DNA from: DATGEP01 sp035310125
Lineage (GTDB): Bacteria; Chloroflexota; Ktedonobacteria; Ktedonobacterales; JADMIN01
Reading direction: 5' to 3'
Length of the DNA: 64,000 bases
Assembly: GCA_035310125.1 (NCBI GenBank)
Contig: DATGEP010000228.1
Span: 22,896-86,895, forward strand
Made by a program: the position numbers and the translations under genes. Below, in pieces: positions 33,562 through 41,517 of this stretch (position 1 is the first letter of the stretch; each line of letters begins with the position of its first letter). The notes below the pieces were generated by a model. It saw only the letters and a program-made list of their open reading frames with translations, was not told the origin of the DNA and did no database searches.

Positions 33562-34608
33562 ATGGCGGAGAATCGTAGAGATAGTACGGCGGCGCAGGCC
33601 GTCTATGACATCATTGTCATCGGCTCTGGCCCATCCGGCTACACGGCGGCCATCTATGCCGCCCGTGCCAACCTGCGCACCCTCGTCATTCAGGGCGAGC
33701 AGACTGGCGGCCAGCTCATGATCACCAGCGATGTCGAGAACTACCCTGGCTTCGAGGATGGCATCCTTGGCCCGGATATGATGGATAAATTCGAGGCGCA
33801 GGCCCGCCGCTTCGGCGCCGAGATGATCGCGCGCGATGTTGTCAAGGTGGATTTCACGCAGCAGCCGTTCCAGATTTGGATCGAGTCTGGCACGACAGAG
33901 CCCCAGTATCGCGCCCGTGCCGTCATCATCTCCACGGGGGCCAGCGCCAAATGGCTCGGCCTGCCCAACGAGCAGCGCCTCCAGGGGCGCGGTGTAAGCG
34001 GCTGCGCCACCTGCGACGGTCCTTTCTTCCGTAATCGCGAGCTGGCCGTCGTCGGCGGCGGCGATACCGCTATGGAAGAAGCGCTCTTCCTGACCAAGTA
34101 TGCGTCGCAGGTCCATCTACTGCATCGCCGCGATAGCTTCCGCGCCAGCAAGATCATGCAGAAGCGTGCCTATGAGAATCCCAAGATCACCATCCATACC
34201 AATACCGGCGTGGACGACGTGCTTGGTGAAAACGCTGTCGAAGGCGTGCGCATCCATGATCTCAAGACGGGAGCCGCTGAAACGCTGCCGGTACAGGGCT
34301 TCTTTGTCGCCATTGGCCACCAGCCCAACACCGGCATCTTCAAGGGTATTCTCGATATGGACGAGGTTGGCTACCTGAAGACGCGCGAATGGACCATGAC
34401 CAACATCCCCGGCGTGTTCGCCGCCGGCGACGTCGTGGATCATCGTTATCGCCAGGCTGTTACCGCAGCGGGCGACGGCTGTCGCGCCGCCATTGACGCC
34501 GAGCGCTGGCTCGAAGCCCAGGGCGAGGTCAATACCGCCGATGTGATGGATCCCGGCGAATGGGGCACTGCCAGGGCCGTAGTCCCTGGCGGCTCCGAGA
34601 ACGCCTAA
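33562..34608 (+). CDS. trxB: thioredoxin reductase
   Basis: 348 residues. Cytoplasmic flavoenzyme that reduces thioredoxin with NADPH. FAD motif: IIVIGSGPSGYTAAIYAARA. Redox-active dithiol: SGCATCDGPFF (Cys-Ala-Thr-Cys). NADPH motif: LAVVGGGDTAMEEALFL, followed by HRRDSFRAS. Second FAD motif: GVFAAGDVVDHRYRQA. All catalytic features are intact. About 20 extra residues at each end are normal variation. The start ATG at 33562 is 13 nt after a GAGGAG; no closer ribosome site is seen. The gene is alone in its transcript, preceded by the dyad-bearing promoter and followed by a bidirectional hairpin. Confidence 0.95.
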   Translation: MAENRRDSTAAQAVYDIIVIGSGPSGYTAAIYAARANLRTLVIQGEQTGGQLMITSDVENYPGFEDGILGPDMMDKFEAQARRFGAEMIARDVVKVDFTQQPFQIWIESGTTEPQYRARAVIISTGASAKWLGLPNEQRLQGRGVSGCATCDGPFFRNRELAVVGGGDTAMEEALFLTKYASQVHLLHRRDSFRASKIMQKRAYENPKITIHTNTGVDDVLGENAVEGVRIHDLKTGAAETLPVQGFFVAIGHQPNTGIFKGILDMDEVGYLKTREWTMTNIPGVFAAGDVVDHRYRQAVTAAGDGCRAAIDAERWLEAQGEVNTADVMDPGEWGTARAVVPGGSENA

Positions 34609-34631
34609 TACCCTCGCCCCGATATGCCAGA

Positions 34632-34659
34632 GCCGCCCACTCACTAACGAGCGGGCGGC
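34632..34659. terminator. bidirectional terminator hairpin
   Basis: GCCGCCC (34632-34638) and GGGCGGC (34653-34659), a 7-bp GC stem between convergent trxB and the cupin gene. Confidence 0.55.
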
Positions 34660-34675
34660 AACGCTGTATCGTGGC

Positions 34676-35038
34676 TCATGGCTGCCTTCGCGCTGGCATC
34701 AGGCCCATACGCCGCCGGTGGACCGTTACATACACTACGTCGCCTCCCTCGGCGCGAATAGCCCGCCGCGCCCCCTTCGGCAACACCACCATCTGCCCCC
34801 CGCGCACCGCTATATCTTGCCCATCCAGCGTCACCACTGCCGCGCCGCTGACCACCAGCACGATCACATCCACTTCCTTGTTCACGTGCTCCGGCACTCC
34901 ATCTCCCATCGCGAATCGCAGCACATTGGCGTTCAGATCCGCGCTGCTGAATGACCACAGCGGCCCCGCCAGCCCGCTGCCAGCCGCCTCACGAGCCAGC
35001 ACCGCCAGATCAATCACGTTGCCTGTTTTCTCATCCAT
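34676..35038 (-). CDS. small cupin-domain protein
   Basis: 120 residues, close to a minimal single-cupin protein. The beta-barrel motif 1 region appears as GVPEHVNKEVDVIVLVVSG, in which one His and one Glu take the place of the usual metal ligands. Motif 2 is GGQMVVLPKGARRAI. The third ligand His of motif 2 is absent, so metal binding may be weak or lost. Role unknown: such proteins range from sensors to isomerases. The ATG at 35038 follows GGAG by nine nucleotides; longer frame starts have no ribosome site. Confidence 0.75.
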   Translation of the reverse strand: MDEKTGNVIDLAVLAREAAGSGLAGPLWSFSSADLNANVLRFAMGDGVPEHVNKEVDVIVLVVSGAAVVTLDGQDIAVRGGQMVVLPKGARRAIRAEGGDVVYVTVHRRRMGLMPARRQP

Positions 35039-35213
35039 TAGGACCGTCTCCATGCTCTTGATGTGCCTATCGAGGAAGCCAGCGCCAGCCACGACGCTCC
35101 AAGCGCTCGGTTCGTGGCGTTTGTTTCCACACACGTGTTTCCAATACATATGAGCGCTTGTCCTGCTGGGATGTCGAGTGCGACGCACTGAACTGAGCCA
35201 ATTCCCGCGTTCC

Positions 35214-35243
35214 TTGACGCCTGCCCCGCCGCCCGGCTATACT
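35214..35243 (+). promoter_or_regulatory. promoter of tRNA-Pro
   Basis: TTGACG (35214-35219), an 18-bp spacer and TATACT (35238-35243), ending 11 nt before the mature tRNA. Confidence 0.75.
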
Positions 35244-35254
35244 ACGGGAGTCCG

Positions 35255-35331
35255 CGGGGTGTAGCGCAGCTGGTCAGCGCGCATGGTTTGGGACCATGAG
35301 GTCGCCGGTTCGAATCCGGCCACCCCGACCA
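35255..35331 (+). tRNA. tRNA-Pro (anticodon UGG)
   Basis: 77 nt including an encoded CCA. The acceptor stem CGGGGTG pairs with CACCCCG. The D arm contains GCGCAGCTGGTCAGCGC. The anticodon stem CATGG/CCATG closes a TTTGGGA loop with TGG as anticodon. The T arm is GCCGGTTCGAATCCGGC. C1-G72 is the expected identity pair of bacterial proline tRNAs. No intron or mismatch is seen. Confidence 0.97.
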
Positions 35332-35438
35332 CATCTGGGATTGGATATTTGCACGAATTTGCCGGCAGGCGGCGTTGCATCGAGGGGCACGCACACCTGC
35401 CCGGACCCACCAGGCCCCAAATTTGACTGGACTGACTG

Positions 35439-37061
35439 CTAGTGCCGGAAGTGGCGCTGGCCAGTGACGAGCATCGCGACGCCGTAGCGGTTGGCCATGC
35501 GGACGGATTCCTCGTCGCGGATGGAGCCGCCGGGCTGGATGATAGCCGTCACGCCGGCTTTGGCTGCCGTCTCCACGCCATCTGGGAAGGGGAAGAAGGC
35601 GTCCGAGGCCAGCACGCTGCCGCGGGCGCGGTCGGCGGCGCGATCTACGGCGATCTGCACGCTGTAGACGCGGTTCATCTGTCCGGCGCCCACGCCCACG
35701 ACCATCAGCTTCTTTGCCAGCACGATGGCGTTGGACTTGACGTGACGCACAGCTTTCCAGGCAAACAGCATATCCGTTACCTCGTCCAGCGTCGGCTCGC
35801 GCTCGGTGACGACTTTGCACTGCACCTCCTGATCGGAGACAACATCCTCTGTTTGCAGGAGCAGGCCGCCGCTGATGCGACGAATGTCGAGGCGGCTCGG
35901 ATTGAGATGCCCGCCTGTGACGGCGGAAGGGCCGATGGGCGTGTTGGTGGCGAGCACTCGCAGGTTCTTCTTCCTGGTGAGAATCTCCATCGCGGCGGGC
36001 GCATAGCCAGGAGCGATGATGGCCTCATAAAAGATTTCGGTGATAAGGTGCGCGGTTTCGGCGTCCACTTCACGGTTGAAGCCGAGGATGCCGCCGTAGG
36101 CCGAAACAGGATCACCAGCATGGGCGCGGCGGTATGAATCCGCGAGCGTATCAGCGCAGGCGAGGCCACAGGGATTGGTGTGCTTGACGACGGCGGCGGC
36201 GGTGCTGGTAAAGCTGGCGACGGCATTGAGGGCGGCGTCCAGATCGAGCAGGTTATTGAAGCTCAACTCTTTCCCGTGCAGCAGGTGAGCGCCCGCGATG
36301 GTGGGATAGGTCGCCGTGCTCGCGTGTACGGCGCCATCGGTGGTGCCCGCTTTTTCGTCGCGCATGCCTTCGCCGCGCTGGCCCCAGGCGTAGAGCGCGG
36401 CTTTCTGGTGCGGGTTCTCGCCATAGCGCAGGATCTGGAGGCGACGCAGGGCGATGGTCATCTCCTCCGGCATCAGCGTCTCGTAGGTGCCGCGACGCAA
36501 ATATTCGGCGATCATCGAGTCGTAGACCGCGGTGTGTTGAAAGGCGACGGCAGCGAGGCGCTTGCGCGTCTGCCTACTGATCGCGCCGCTCGTCGTTAGC
36601 TCTTTCAGCACATCTTCATAATCGCGCGGACGGACGACGACCGTCACGTGGGGGAAGTTCTTGGCGGCAGCGCGCAAAAGTGTGACGCCACCGATGTCAA
36701 TCTCTTCGAGGGCGGCGGCTTCGGCCACGTCGGGCTTGGCGATGGTATCCGCGAAGGGATACAGGTTGCAGACGACGATGTCAATGGGCGTGATACCGTG
36801 CTCGGCCAGCTCGGCCATGTGGCCCTCGTCGTCGCGGCGCGCCAGAATGCCGCCATGTATGCTGGGATGCAGTGTTTTGACGCGCCCCTCTAGTATCTCA
36901 GGGAAGCCTGTCACATCCGAGACGGAGCGGACGGGTACGCCGGCATCCGCTAGCAGCCGCGCCGTGCCGCCGGTCGAGATCAAATCGGCGCCAAGGGCGA
37001 CGAGTCCGTGTGCCAGCGTTTCGATGCCCGATTTGTCGGCGACGCTCAGCAGTGCTCGCAT
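35439..37061 (-). CDS. purH: bifunctional AICAR formyltransferase / IMP cyclohydrolase
   Basis: 540 residues. It catalyses the last two steps of IMP synthesis. The N-terminal MGS-like cyclohydrolase domain has ALLSVADKSGIETLAHGL, LISTGGTARLL, and RVKTLHPSIHGGILARRDD. The AICAR formyltransferase part has RYGENPHQKAALYAW, KHTNPCGLACA and AFFPFPDGVETAAKAGVTA with the final IQPGGSIRDEE and VTGQRHFRH. All signature blocks are complete. GGAAGGAG five nucleotides before the ATG at 37061 sets the start. It is preceded on the minus strand by a ZTP riboswitch, a terminator and a strong promoter, so expression should rise when ZTP signals 10-formyl-folate shortage. No other pur gene is adjacent. Confidence 0.98.
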   Translation of the reverse strand: MRALLSVADKSGIETLAHGLVALGADLISTGGTARLLADAGVPVRSVSDVTGFPEILEGRVKTLHPSIHGGILARRDDEGHMAELAEHGITPIDIVVCNLYPFADTIAKPDVAEAAALEEIDIGGVTLLRAAAKNFPHVTVVVRPRDYEDVLKELTTSGAISRQTRKRLAAVAFQHTAVYDSMIAEYLRRGTYETLMPEEMTIALRRLQILRYGENPHQKAALYAWGQRGEGMRDEKAGTTDGAVHASTATYPTIAGAHLLHGKELSFNNLLDLDAALNAVASFTSTAAAVVKHTNPCGLACADTLADSYRRAHAGDPVSAYGGILGFNREVDAETAHLITEIFYEAIIAPGYAPAAMEILTRKKNLRVLATNTPIGPSAVTGGHLNPSRLDIRRISGGLLLQTEDVVSDQEVQCKVVTEREPTLDEVTDMLFAWKAVRHVKSNAIVLAKKLMVVGVGAGQMNRVYSVQIAVDRAADRARGSVLASDAFFPFPDGVETAAKAGVTAIIQPGGSIRDEESVRMANRYGVAMLVTGQRHFRH

Positions 37062-37123
37062 AGTTACTCCTTCCCACGCGCAAGTCGCCCACGAGCTGTG
37101 GCATGCGCGTGTCCTAGAGAAAC

Positions 37124-37184
37124 AAAAAAAGCGCCGATGTCTGCTATGCGACCATGCGACGGCACAGCATCGTGACATCGGTGC
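37124..37184 (-). terminator. riboswitch-controlled terminator upstream of purH
   Basis: On the minus strand the arm GCACCGATGTC (37184-37174) pairs with GACATCGGCGC (37141-37131) with one mismatch, and TTTTTTT follows at 37130-37124. The loop is about 32 nt. The stem begins four nucleotides after the aptamer end. Confidence 0.85.
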
Positions 37185-37187
37185 CCA

Positions 37188-37265
37188 GCCCAGGCGAGCG
37201 GCTTCCGAATAGATTCCCCGAGTTCCCCTGTGGTGCGCTCCACGGTCCTCGCCAGTTACCCGGAG
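37188..37265 (-). promoter_or_regulatory. ZTP riboswitch aptamer (pfl motif)
   Basis: Read on the minus strand, the RNA has each conserved ZTP element in order. A P1 5' arm CCGGGU is followed by AACUGGCG and a P2 hairpin GUGG/CCAC. Then come AGGGGA and the P1 3' arm ACUCGG (one G-U pair). After a short linker, CCGCUCGCCUGGGC supplies the P3 and pseudoknot strand. It lies between a promoter and an intrinsic terminator in front of purH, one of the classic ZTP-regulated genes. Ligand is ZTP/ZMP; binding should favour read-through. Confidence 0.88.
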
Positions 37266-37291
37266 TTGAATATGTCATGTTGGCAACCATC

Positions 37292-37320
37292 AGTATAGCC
37301 GTGCCAAGGGGGGGCGTCAA
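37292..37320 (-). promoter_or_regulatory. promoter of the ZTP riboswitch-purH transcript
   Basis: On the minus strand TTGACG (37320-37315), exactly 17 bp, then TATACT (37297-37292). Transcription would begin about 20 nt before the aptamer. Confidence 0.8.
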
Positions 37321-37340
37321 CCTGAGCCGTTGCTACGCCG

Positions 37341-37916
37341 CTAGAGGCGCATCATGACTGCTTTGCACACGGCGCGCAACGTGGAGAATACACCCTGCCC
37401 TGACACCGCCATTGCCTCGAATGCCTGCACGCGGCGACGATTCAGGTAGCGATCCAGTGTTGCGACGGGCACGGCTCCCGGCACGTCGCGCTTGTTCCAT
37501 TGGATGACGAAGGGGAAGTCACCCAAATCCTTCCCCATACGTCGCATGTTCATCTCCAGCTCGACAAGGCTCTGGAAGTTTTCCTCCATCTTGTCGGGCG
37601 AGGAGTCCACGACGAAGACCAGGCCATCAACACCGTTCAGCACGGCCACGCGGGTGCGCTCGTAGAGCACCTGGCCGGGCACGGTGTAGAGGTGGAAGCG
37701 CACGCGGAAGCCGTGGATAGCGCCGAGATCGAGCGGGAGGAAGTCGAAGAACAGCGTGCGCTCGCTCTCGGTGGCGATGGAGAGGAGATTGCCCCGCGCC
37801 GTCTGGGGTGCGTTGCCGTGGATGAATTGCAGATTGGTGGTTTTCCCACAGTACCCGGTGCCGTAATAGACGATTTTGCAGTCAATCTCGCGGTTGGCGA
37901 CGTTGATAAGTGCCAT
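37341..37916 (-). CDS. MglA-like small GTPase
   Basis: 191 residues. The P-loop is YYGTGYCGKTTN. The switch II region reads LYTVPGQVLYERTR, with the Thr-Val-Pro-Gly-Gln form typical of MglA rather than the Ras D-x-x-G. The guanine-specificity motif is WNKRD. MglA GTPases act in polarity, motility or protein positioning and are controlled by roadblock partners such as MglB. The gene directly follows a roadblock gene: a TTG four codons upstream of this ATG overlaps that gene's stop. The ATG at 37916 fits the family start (MALINVANREIDCKIVYYG). No motility genes are seen nearby. Confidence 0.88.
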   Translation of the reverse strand: MALINVANREIDCKIVYYGTGYCGKTTNLQFIHGNAPQTARGNLLSIATESERTLFFDFLPLDLGAIHGFRVRFHLYTVPGQVLYERTRVAVLNGVDGLVFVVDSSPDKMEENFQSLVELEMNMRRMGKDLGDFPFVIQWNKRDVPGAVPVATLDRYLNRRRVQAFEAMAVSGQGVFSTLRAVCKAVMMRL

Positions 37917-37924
37917 GTATCCCG

Positions 37925-38419
37925 TCAATCCTGGAAGAGCAGATCAATGGTGTTGGCCACGGAGTCGCGGAACTGGACATTGACCACCTGTTCTTTGGCC
38001 TGGGCGCCACCGGCGCGGACCCGATCCAGCACGCGCGCGAGCTCGTCACACGCTTTGCGCGCCAGCACTTTGACGAGTCCCACGTGCGTCTGTTTGTCGA
38101 AGACGATAACCAGCAGCCATTGATCGCCGATGAGGCTGGTGTACAGACTTTCATGGATACCCTGCTGAAGGATGTTCCGGAAATCTTTTTCGCCAAGGAT
38201 CTCGGCGACGTGCCGCGAGGACGAGAACGCGCCAGCCAGGAGCGCGCCGAGCGCGATCACATCTCGCTGGCCCGCCTGCCCTTGCGTGGAAATCAGTTGG
38301 CCACTCTTGTCGAGCAGCAGCACGTGGCTGGCGCCTGTATCAAGGGTTAGCCGGCCCAGCACGCGAGCGATATTGCCAAGCTCGCTCTCAGAAACGACGA
38401 GGTTGGTCAGTTGCTCCAT
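37925..38419 (-). CDS. roadblock/LC7-domain protein (MglB-like partner)
   Basis: 164 residues. A roadblock/LC7 fold is indicated by LDTGASHVLLLDKSGQLIST followed by ALGALLAGAFSSSRHVAEIL and the strand pair SLYTSLIGDQWLLVIVFD. Proteins of this class dimerise and act as GTPase-activating or exchange partners for MglA-type GTPases. The immediate downstream position of the GTPase gene (9 nt) supports that. GAGGAGG four nucleotides before the ATG at 38419 sets the start. A TATAAT box lies on the minus strand at 38500-38495. Confidence 0.85.
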   Translation of the reverse strand: MEQLTNLVVSESELGNIARVLGRLTLDTGASHVLLLDKSGQLISTQGQAGQRDVIALGALLAGAFSSSRHVAEILGEKDFRNILQQGIHESLYTSLIGDQWLLVIVFDKQTHVGLVKVLARKACDELARVLDRVRAGGAQAKEQVVNVQFRDSVANTIDLLFQD

Positions 38420-38720
38420 GAAGCTCCTCCTCGGCGGTGTAGCCGGTAACCGCATCCTCGATCCCGCGACCCACACGGCCTAACGGTCGCCGTCATTATA
38501 CGGCCTTCCGGGCGCGGGCGCTACCGCATTGGGCGATTTTGCGCATGCTCATTTCCTCAGCGCGCCCTCTCGCTCGCAACACAGTCCGCTTTGGCGCGTA
38601 GACAGGTGTGAGGTATGACCTATTGTGCGCCGTCAAAACAGCGTATACTCAGCCTGTACGAGTGGCCTGTTTCTCACGGTATTTTTGTGCGTATCGAGGT
38701 AACTCAGAAGGACACAACAC
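38420..38720. other. 301-nt divergent promoter region
   Basis: On the minus strand TATAAT (38500-38495) serves the roadblock operon. On the plus strand TATACT (38644-38649) with a poor TTGTGC 15 bp upstream serves the DUF3352 gene. Nothing else is visible. Confidence 0.5.
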
Positions 38721-40763
38721 ATGGGAAGCCCATACGGCCAGCAGCCACCGGCGGCTGCAAACTGCGCGAATTGTGGCGCGCAGATTGATTCATCGCAACG
38801 GTTCTGCGCGGTCTGCGGGCAACCTACCACAGGTGTCGCGTGGCAGGGCGGGACGACTTATCAGGCCGGGAGCAGCGGTATGCAAGCGGCCGGCCCATTG
38901 ATGCCATCTACGCCGCCGGCAAGTCCGCTAAACGCGGGGGTTGGGCAGACGCCGACGTATACGCCGACTGAAGGGGCGACGCCCCAGAGCGGGGTGAGCG
39001 GACCGAACTATCCGGCCCCTGCCTGGACTAATCCTTTGCAGCCACCGTACGCAGTGGGCCAGCAGGCTCCGTATGGGCAGGCGGCCCCGTCTACCGGCGG
39101 CCCGTTCGCGCCGGGGCAGGCGACGTACCAGACGCCTGGGTACGCGGCGCCAGGGCAGTATACGCCGACCTACCAGTCACCGGTCTCGCCAGCGCCACAA
39201 CGGAAGCCTCGTGGCCGCGTGATCGCGCTGATTTCGGCCATCTGCATCATCGCCGTCCTGGGTGCGGGTGCGGTCTTCGCATTCAACGTTCTGGGCGCGC
39301 ATACGGAGAATCAGGCGGCGAACATTCTCCCGGCCAATACGTTTGAGTATTCCGCGATTGACCTCGTCTCCCTGGCAAACAACAGCCATCACGTCACGCT
39401 GAACGACCTGATCAATTCGTCGGGCCCCGCTGGGCAAGACGCCTTTCACGCAATCGGCTTGAGCTTCCAAAGCGACATTCAGCCGTGGCTAGGCCGTGAC
39501 GTCGCTCTTGCCGTCTTCCAGAAGGACGCGAGCGCCACCCAGGTGAACCAGCCACTGGGCCGGATCGGCGGCGCATTTCTGATTCAATCGCGCGATGACG
39601 GAGCGGCGCAGGCGGCGATAACGAAGGCCACGAATTATCTGCGCGGTAAAGGCTCGAATGTCACCTCCAGCACGTATTCGAGCGTGTCGCTCTACTCGAT
39701 ACAGATGGGCGACGCGGTCACGAGTCCGGCGGTGACATTCGGCGCGGGCAAGGGCTGGGCGATCATCGCGTACGACCCGACTTCGGCGCATATGGTGATT
39801 GATCGAATTGACGGCAAGGGCGACACGCTCGCCGGCAGCCAGGCTTTCCGGAGCGCGACCAGCGATCTGCCTGCCAACCGATTTGGCACGCTATACGTCA
39901 ATCTGAAGGCACTTGTCGCCACGGTCAGCCCTAACAGCAGCGCGGATGTGCCGTTCCTGAACACGTATCCGGTCGCCTCCGGGTACACATCGTGGACGGA
40001 CGCGGGCCAGCGTTTTGCGCTGGCGCTCAAGGGAAACGCGAACGCCGGCAATCTCGCGGGCGACACAACGTCGCTGGCCGGAATGGTTCCGGCGGGGGCA
40101 CTGGGCTACGTTGGCGTCGCAAACCTGGGCGGACTCTATCAAGCGGCAACTCGCCTCGCTGGCACCTCCAGCGATCCGGTGCAATCGGACTATGGCGTTG
40201 CCGCGACAGATCCCGCGCTGCAGCAGCCGGCAGCGTTCGCTTACCTGGGCGCCAGCGGCTCCCAGGCGCAGGCATTGTACCTGCATCTGACCAGTGATAG
40301 CGTGGGCCAAAATCTGATTCAGAAGCTTGCGAGCGCACACGGCTGGACGACACACACCACGACGATGGCCGGCCAGTCGGTGAGCGTCTTCTCCGACGAC
40401 AATCCTGGTGGCTTCCTTGGGAATGACTACGGGTACGATGGCTCCAGCGGTCCATACACCGCTGGGTACGCGGCCATCGTGCACGGCACGCTCGTCGTTA
40501 CTGGGAAGGATACCGCTATGCAGTCCATCATCGAGACTGCGCAAGGCGGACCTTCGCTGGGTCAGGATGCGACATTCAGCCAAATGGCCAGCGCGGCTCC
40601 CTCTGGTGCGGCGGTCACGGGATATGTGAATGTCGCGGGTGTCGCCTCCTCAACCGTCGCCCAGTCTAGTTCGCTTGTGTCACGTATGACAGCGGTGTTG
40701 GTGACAGGCATCTGGAATGACTCGGAGATGCAGGTCACGTTCGACACGAAGCTCAACGGGTAG
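38721..40763 (+). CDS. DUF3352 membrane protein with N-terminal zinc ribbon
   Basis: 680 residues. A zinc ribbon (CANC and CAVC pairs, residues 15-35) is followed by a 115-residue Pro/Gly/Gln/Tyr-rich linker with repeated tyrosines. A single helix (VIALISAICIIAVLGAGAVFAF, about 167-188) comes next, then a 490-residue outer region. That region starts AANILPANTFEYSAIDL and has the long alpha/beta pattern of DUF3352. The function of DUF3352 is unknown. The cytoplasmic ribbon and linker resemble those of the kinases here, so it may be a kinase substrate or partner. The start ATG lies nine nucleotides after AGAAGGA. Its stop overlaps a perfect 20-nt palindrome and the end of rnc. Confidence 0.78.
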   Translation: MGSPYGQQPPAAANCANCGAQIDSSQRFCAVCGQPTTGVAWQGGTTYQAGSSGMQAAGPLMPSTPPASPLNAGVGQTPTYTPTEGATPQSGVSGPNYPAPAWTNPLQPPYAVGQQAPYGQAAPSTGGPFAPGQATYQTPGYAAPGQYTPTYQSPVSPAPQRKPRGRVIALISAICIIAVLGAGAVFAFNVLGAHTENQAANILPANTFEYSAIDLVSLANNSHHVTLNDLINSSGPAGQDAFHAIGLSFQSDIQPWLGRDVALAVFQKDASATQVNQPLGRIGGAFLIQSRDDGAAQAAITKATNYLRGKGSNVTSSTYSSVSLYSIQMGDAVTSPAVTFGAGKGWAIIAYDPTSAHMVIDRIDGKGDTLAGSQAFRSATSDLPANRFGTLYVNLKALVATVSPNSSADVPFLNTYPVASGYTSWTDAGQRFALALKGNANAGNLAGDTTSLAGMVPAGALGYVGVANLGGLYQAATRLAGTSSDPVQSDYGVAATDPALQQPAAFAYLGASGSQAQALYLHLTSDSVGQNLIQKLASAHGWTTHTTTMAGQSVSVFSDDNPGGFLGNDYGYDGSSGPYTAGYAAIVHGTLVVTGKDTAMQSIIETAQGGPSLGQDATFSQMASAAPSGAAVTGYVNVAGVASSTVAQSSSLVSRMTAVLVTGIWNDSEMQVTFDTKLNG

Positions 40764-41508
40764 ACCGACCGCGGTCGGTCTGCCAGCCTTCATCAGCCAG
40801 CGCGGAGCGGGCGGCGTCCTGCTCCGCCTGGCGTTTGCTATGTCCCGCGCCGCGCGCCGCCACATAGTCGCCAAGGTGGACCTCGACCACAAAACTGCGG
40901 TCGTGCGAAGGGCCGTCCTGGCTGACGACGACATACGTGGGCGTAACACCAAGCTGAGCTTGAGCAAGCTCTTGCAGTAGGGATTTGTCATCCTTGATCT
41001 GCTTGGATGCCGTGACGCGCTCGATCTCATCCCGCAGAAGCGGCTCGACGAAGGCTTGTGCGGCGCGCAAACCACCATCCAGGTACACAGCGCCCAGCAC
41101 GGCCTCGAAGGCGGAGGCGATGAGCAGCTCCCGATCACGTCCCCCTGTCGTCTCCTCGCCGCGGCCCAGGCGCAGAGACGGACCGAGGCTTATGCGGCGG
41201 GCGAAGCCGGCCAGTGTGGAGGCGCGAACCAGCGCCGCGCGCAGGTTCGAGAGATCGCCTTCACTCGCTTTTGGCGAGCGCCGGTAGAGCAGGTCGGAGC
41301 TGAGCAGCTGGAGCACGGCGTCGCCGAGAAACTCCAGCCGCTCGTTATGGACGACACTGGGCGCGGCATTCTCGTAGGCGTATGAGCGGTGCGTCAGGGC
41401 GTCGAGCAGAAGCTGCCGCGACTTGAAGTGGTGCCCAATGCGCGATTCCAGGCCACCGAGGTCTTCAGTATCCCTCACGCCGCGCTGGGACGCTCGCTCT
41501 TCACGCAT
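40753..41508 (-). CDS. rnc: ribonuclease III
   Basis: 251 residues. It cleaves double-stranded RNA, including rRNA precursors. The catalytic signature is HNERLEFLGDAVLQLL, with the second acidic site in FEAVLGAVYLDGG. A double-stranded-RNA-binding domain fills the last 75 residues (DDKSLLQELAQAQLG to GAGHSKRQAEQDAARSAL). The ATG at 41508 is preferred: AGGTGA ends five nucleotides upstream. A GTG at 41517 directly abuts the selD stop. It forms an operon with selD. Its last few codons overlap the convergent DUF3352 gene by 11 nt. Confidence 0.95.
   Translation of the reverse strand: MREERASQRGVRDTEDLGGLESRIGHHFKSRQLLLDALTHRSYAYENAAPSVVHNERLEFLGDAVLQLLSSDLLYRRSPKASEGDLSNLRAALVRASTLAGFARRISLGPSLRLGRGEETTGGRDRELLIASAFEAVLGAVYLDGGLRAAQAFVEPLLRDEIERVTASKQIKDDKSLLQELAQAQLGVTPTYVVVSQDGPSHDRSFVVEVHLGDYVAARGAGHSKRQAEQDAARSALADEGWQTDRGRSTR
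40762..40781. terminator. perfect 20-nt palindrome at a convergent gene end
   Basis: AGACCGACCGCGGTCGGTCT is fully self-complementary. It starts inside the DUF3352 stop codon and lies in the last codons of rnc, so it can end transcripts in both directions. Confidence 0.6.
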
Positions 41509-41517
41509 CGCGCTCAC

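Noticed and set aside
34676..35188. 170-residue version of the cupin protein
   Set aside because: The first 50 residues lack cupin character, and the ribosome site favours the ATG at 35038.
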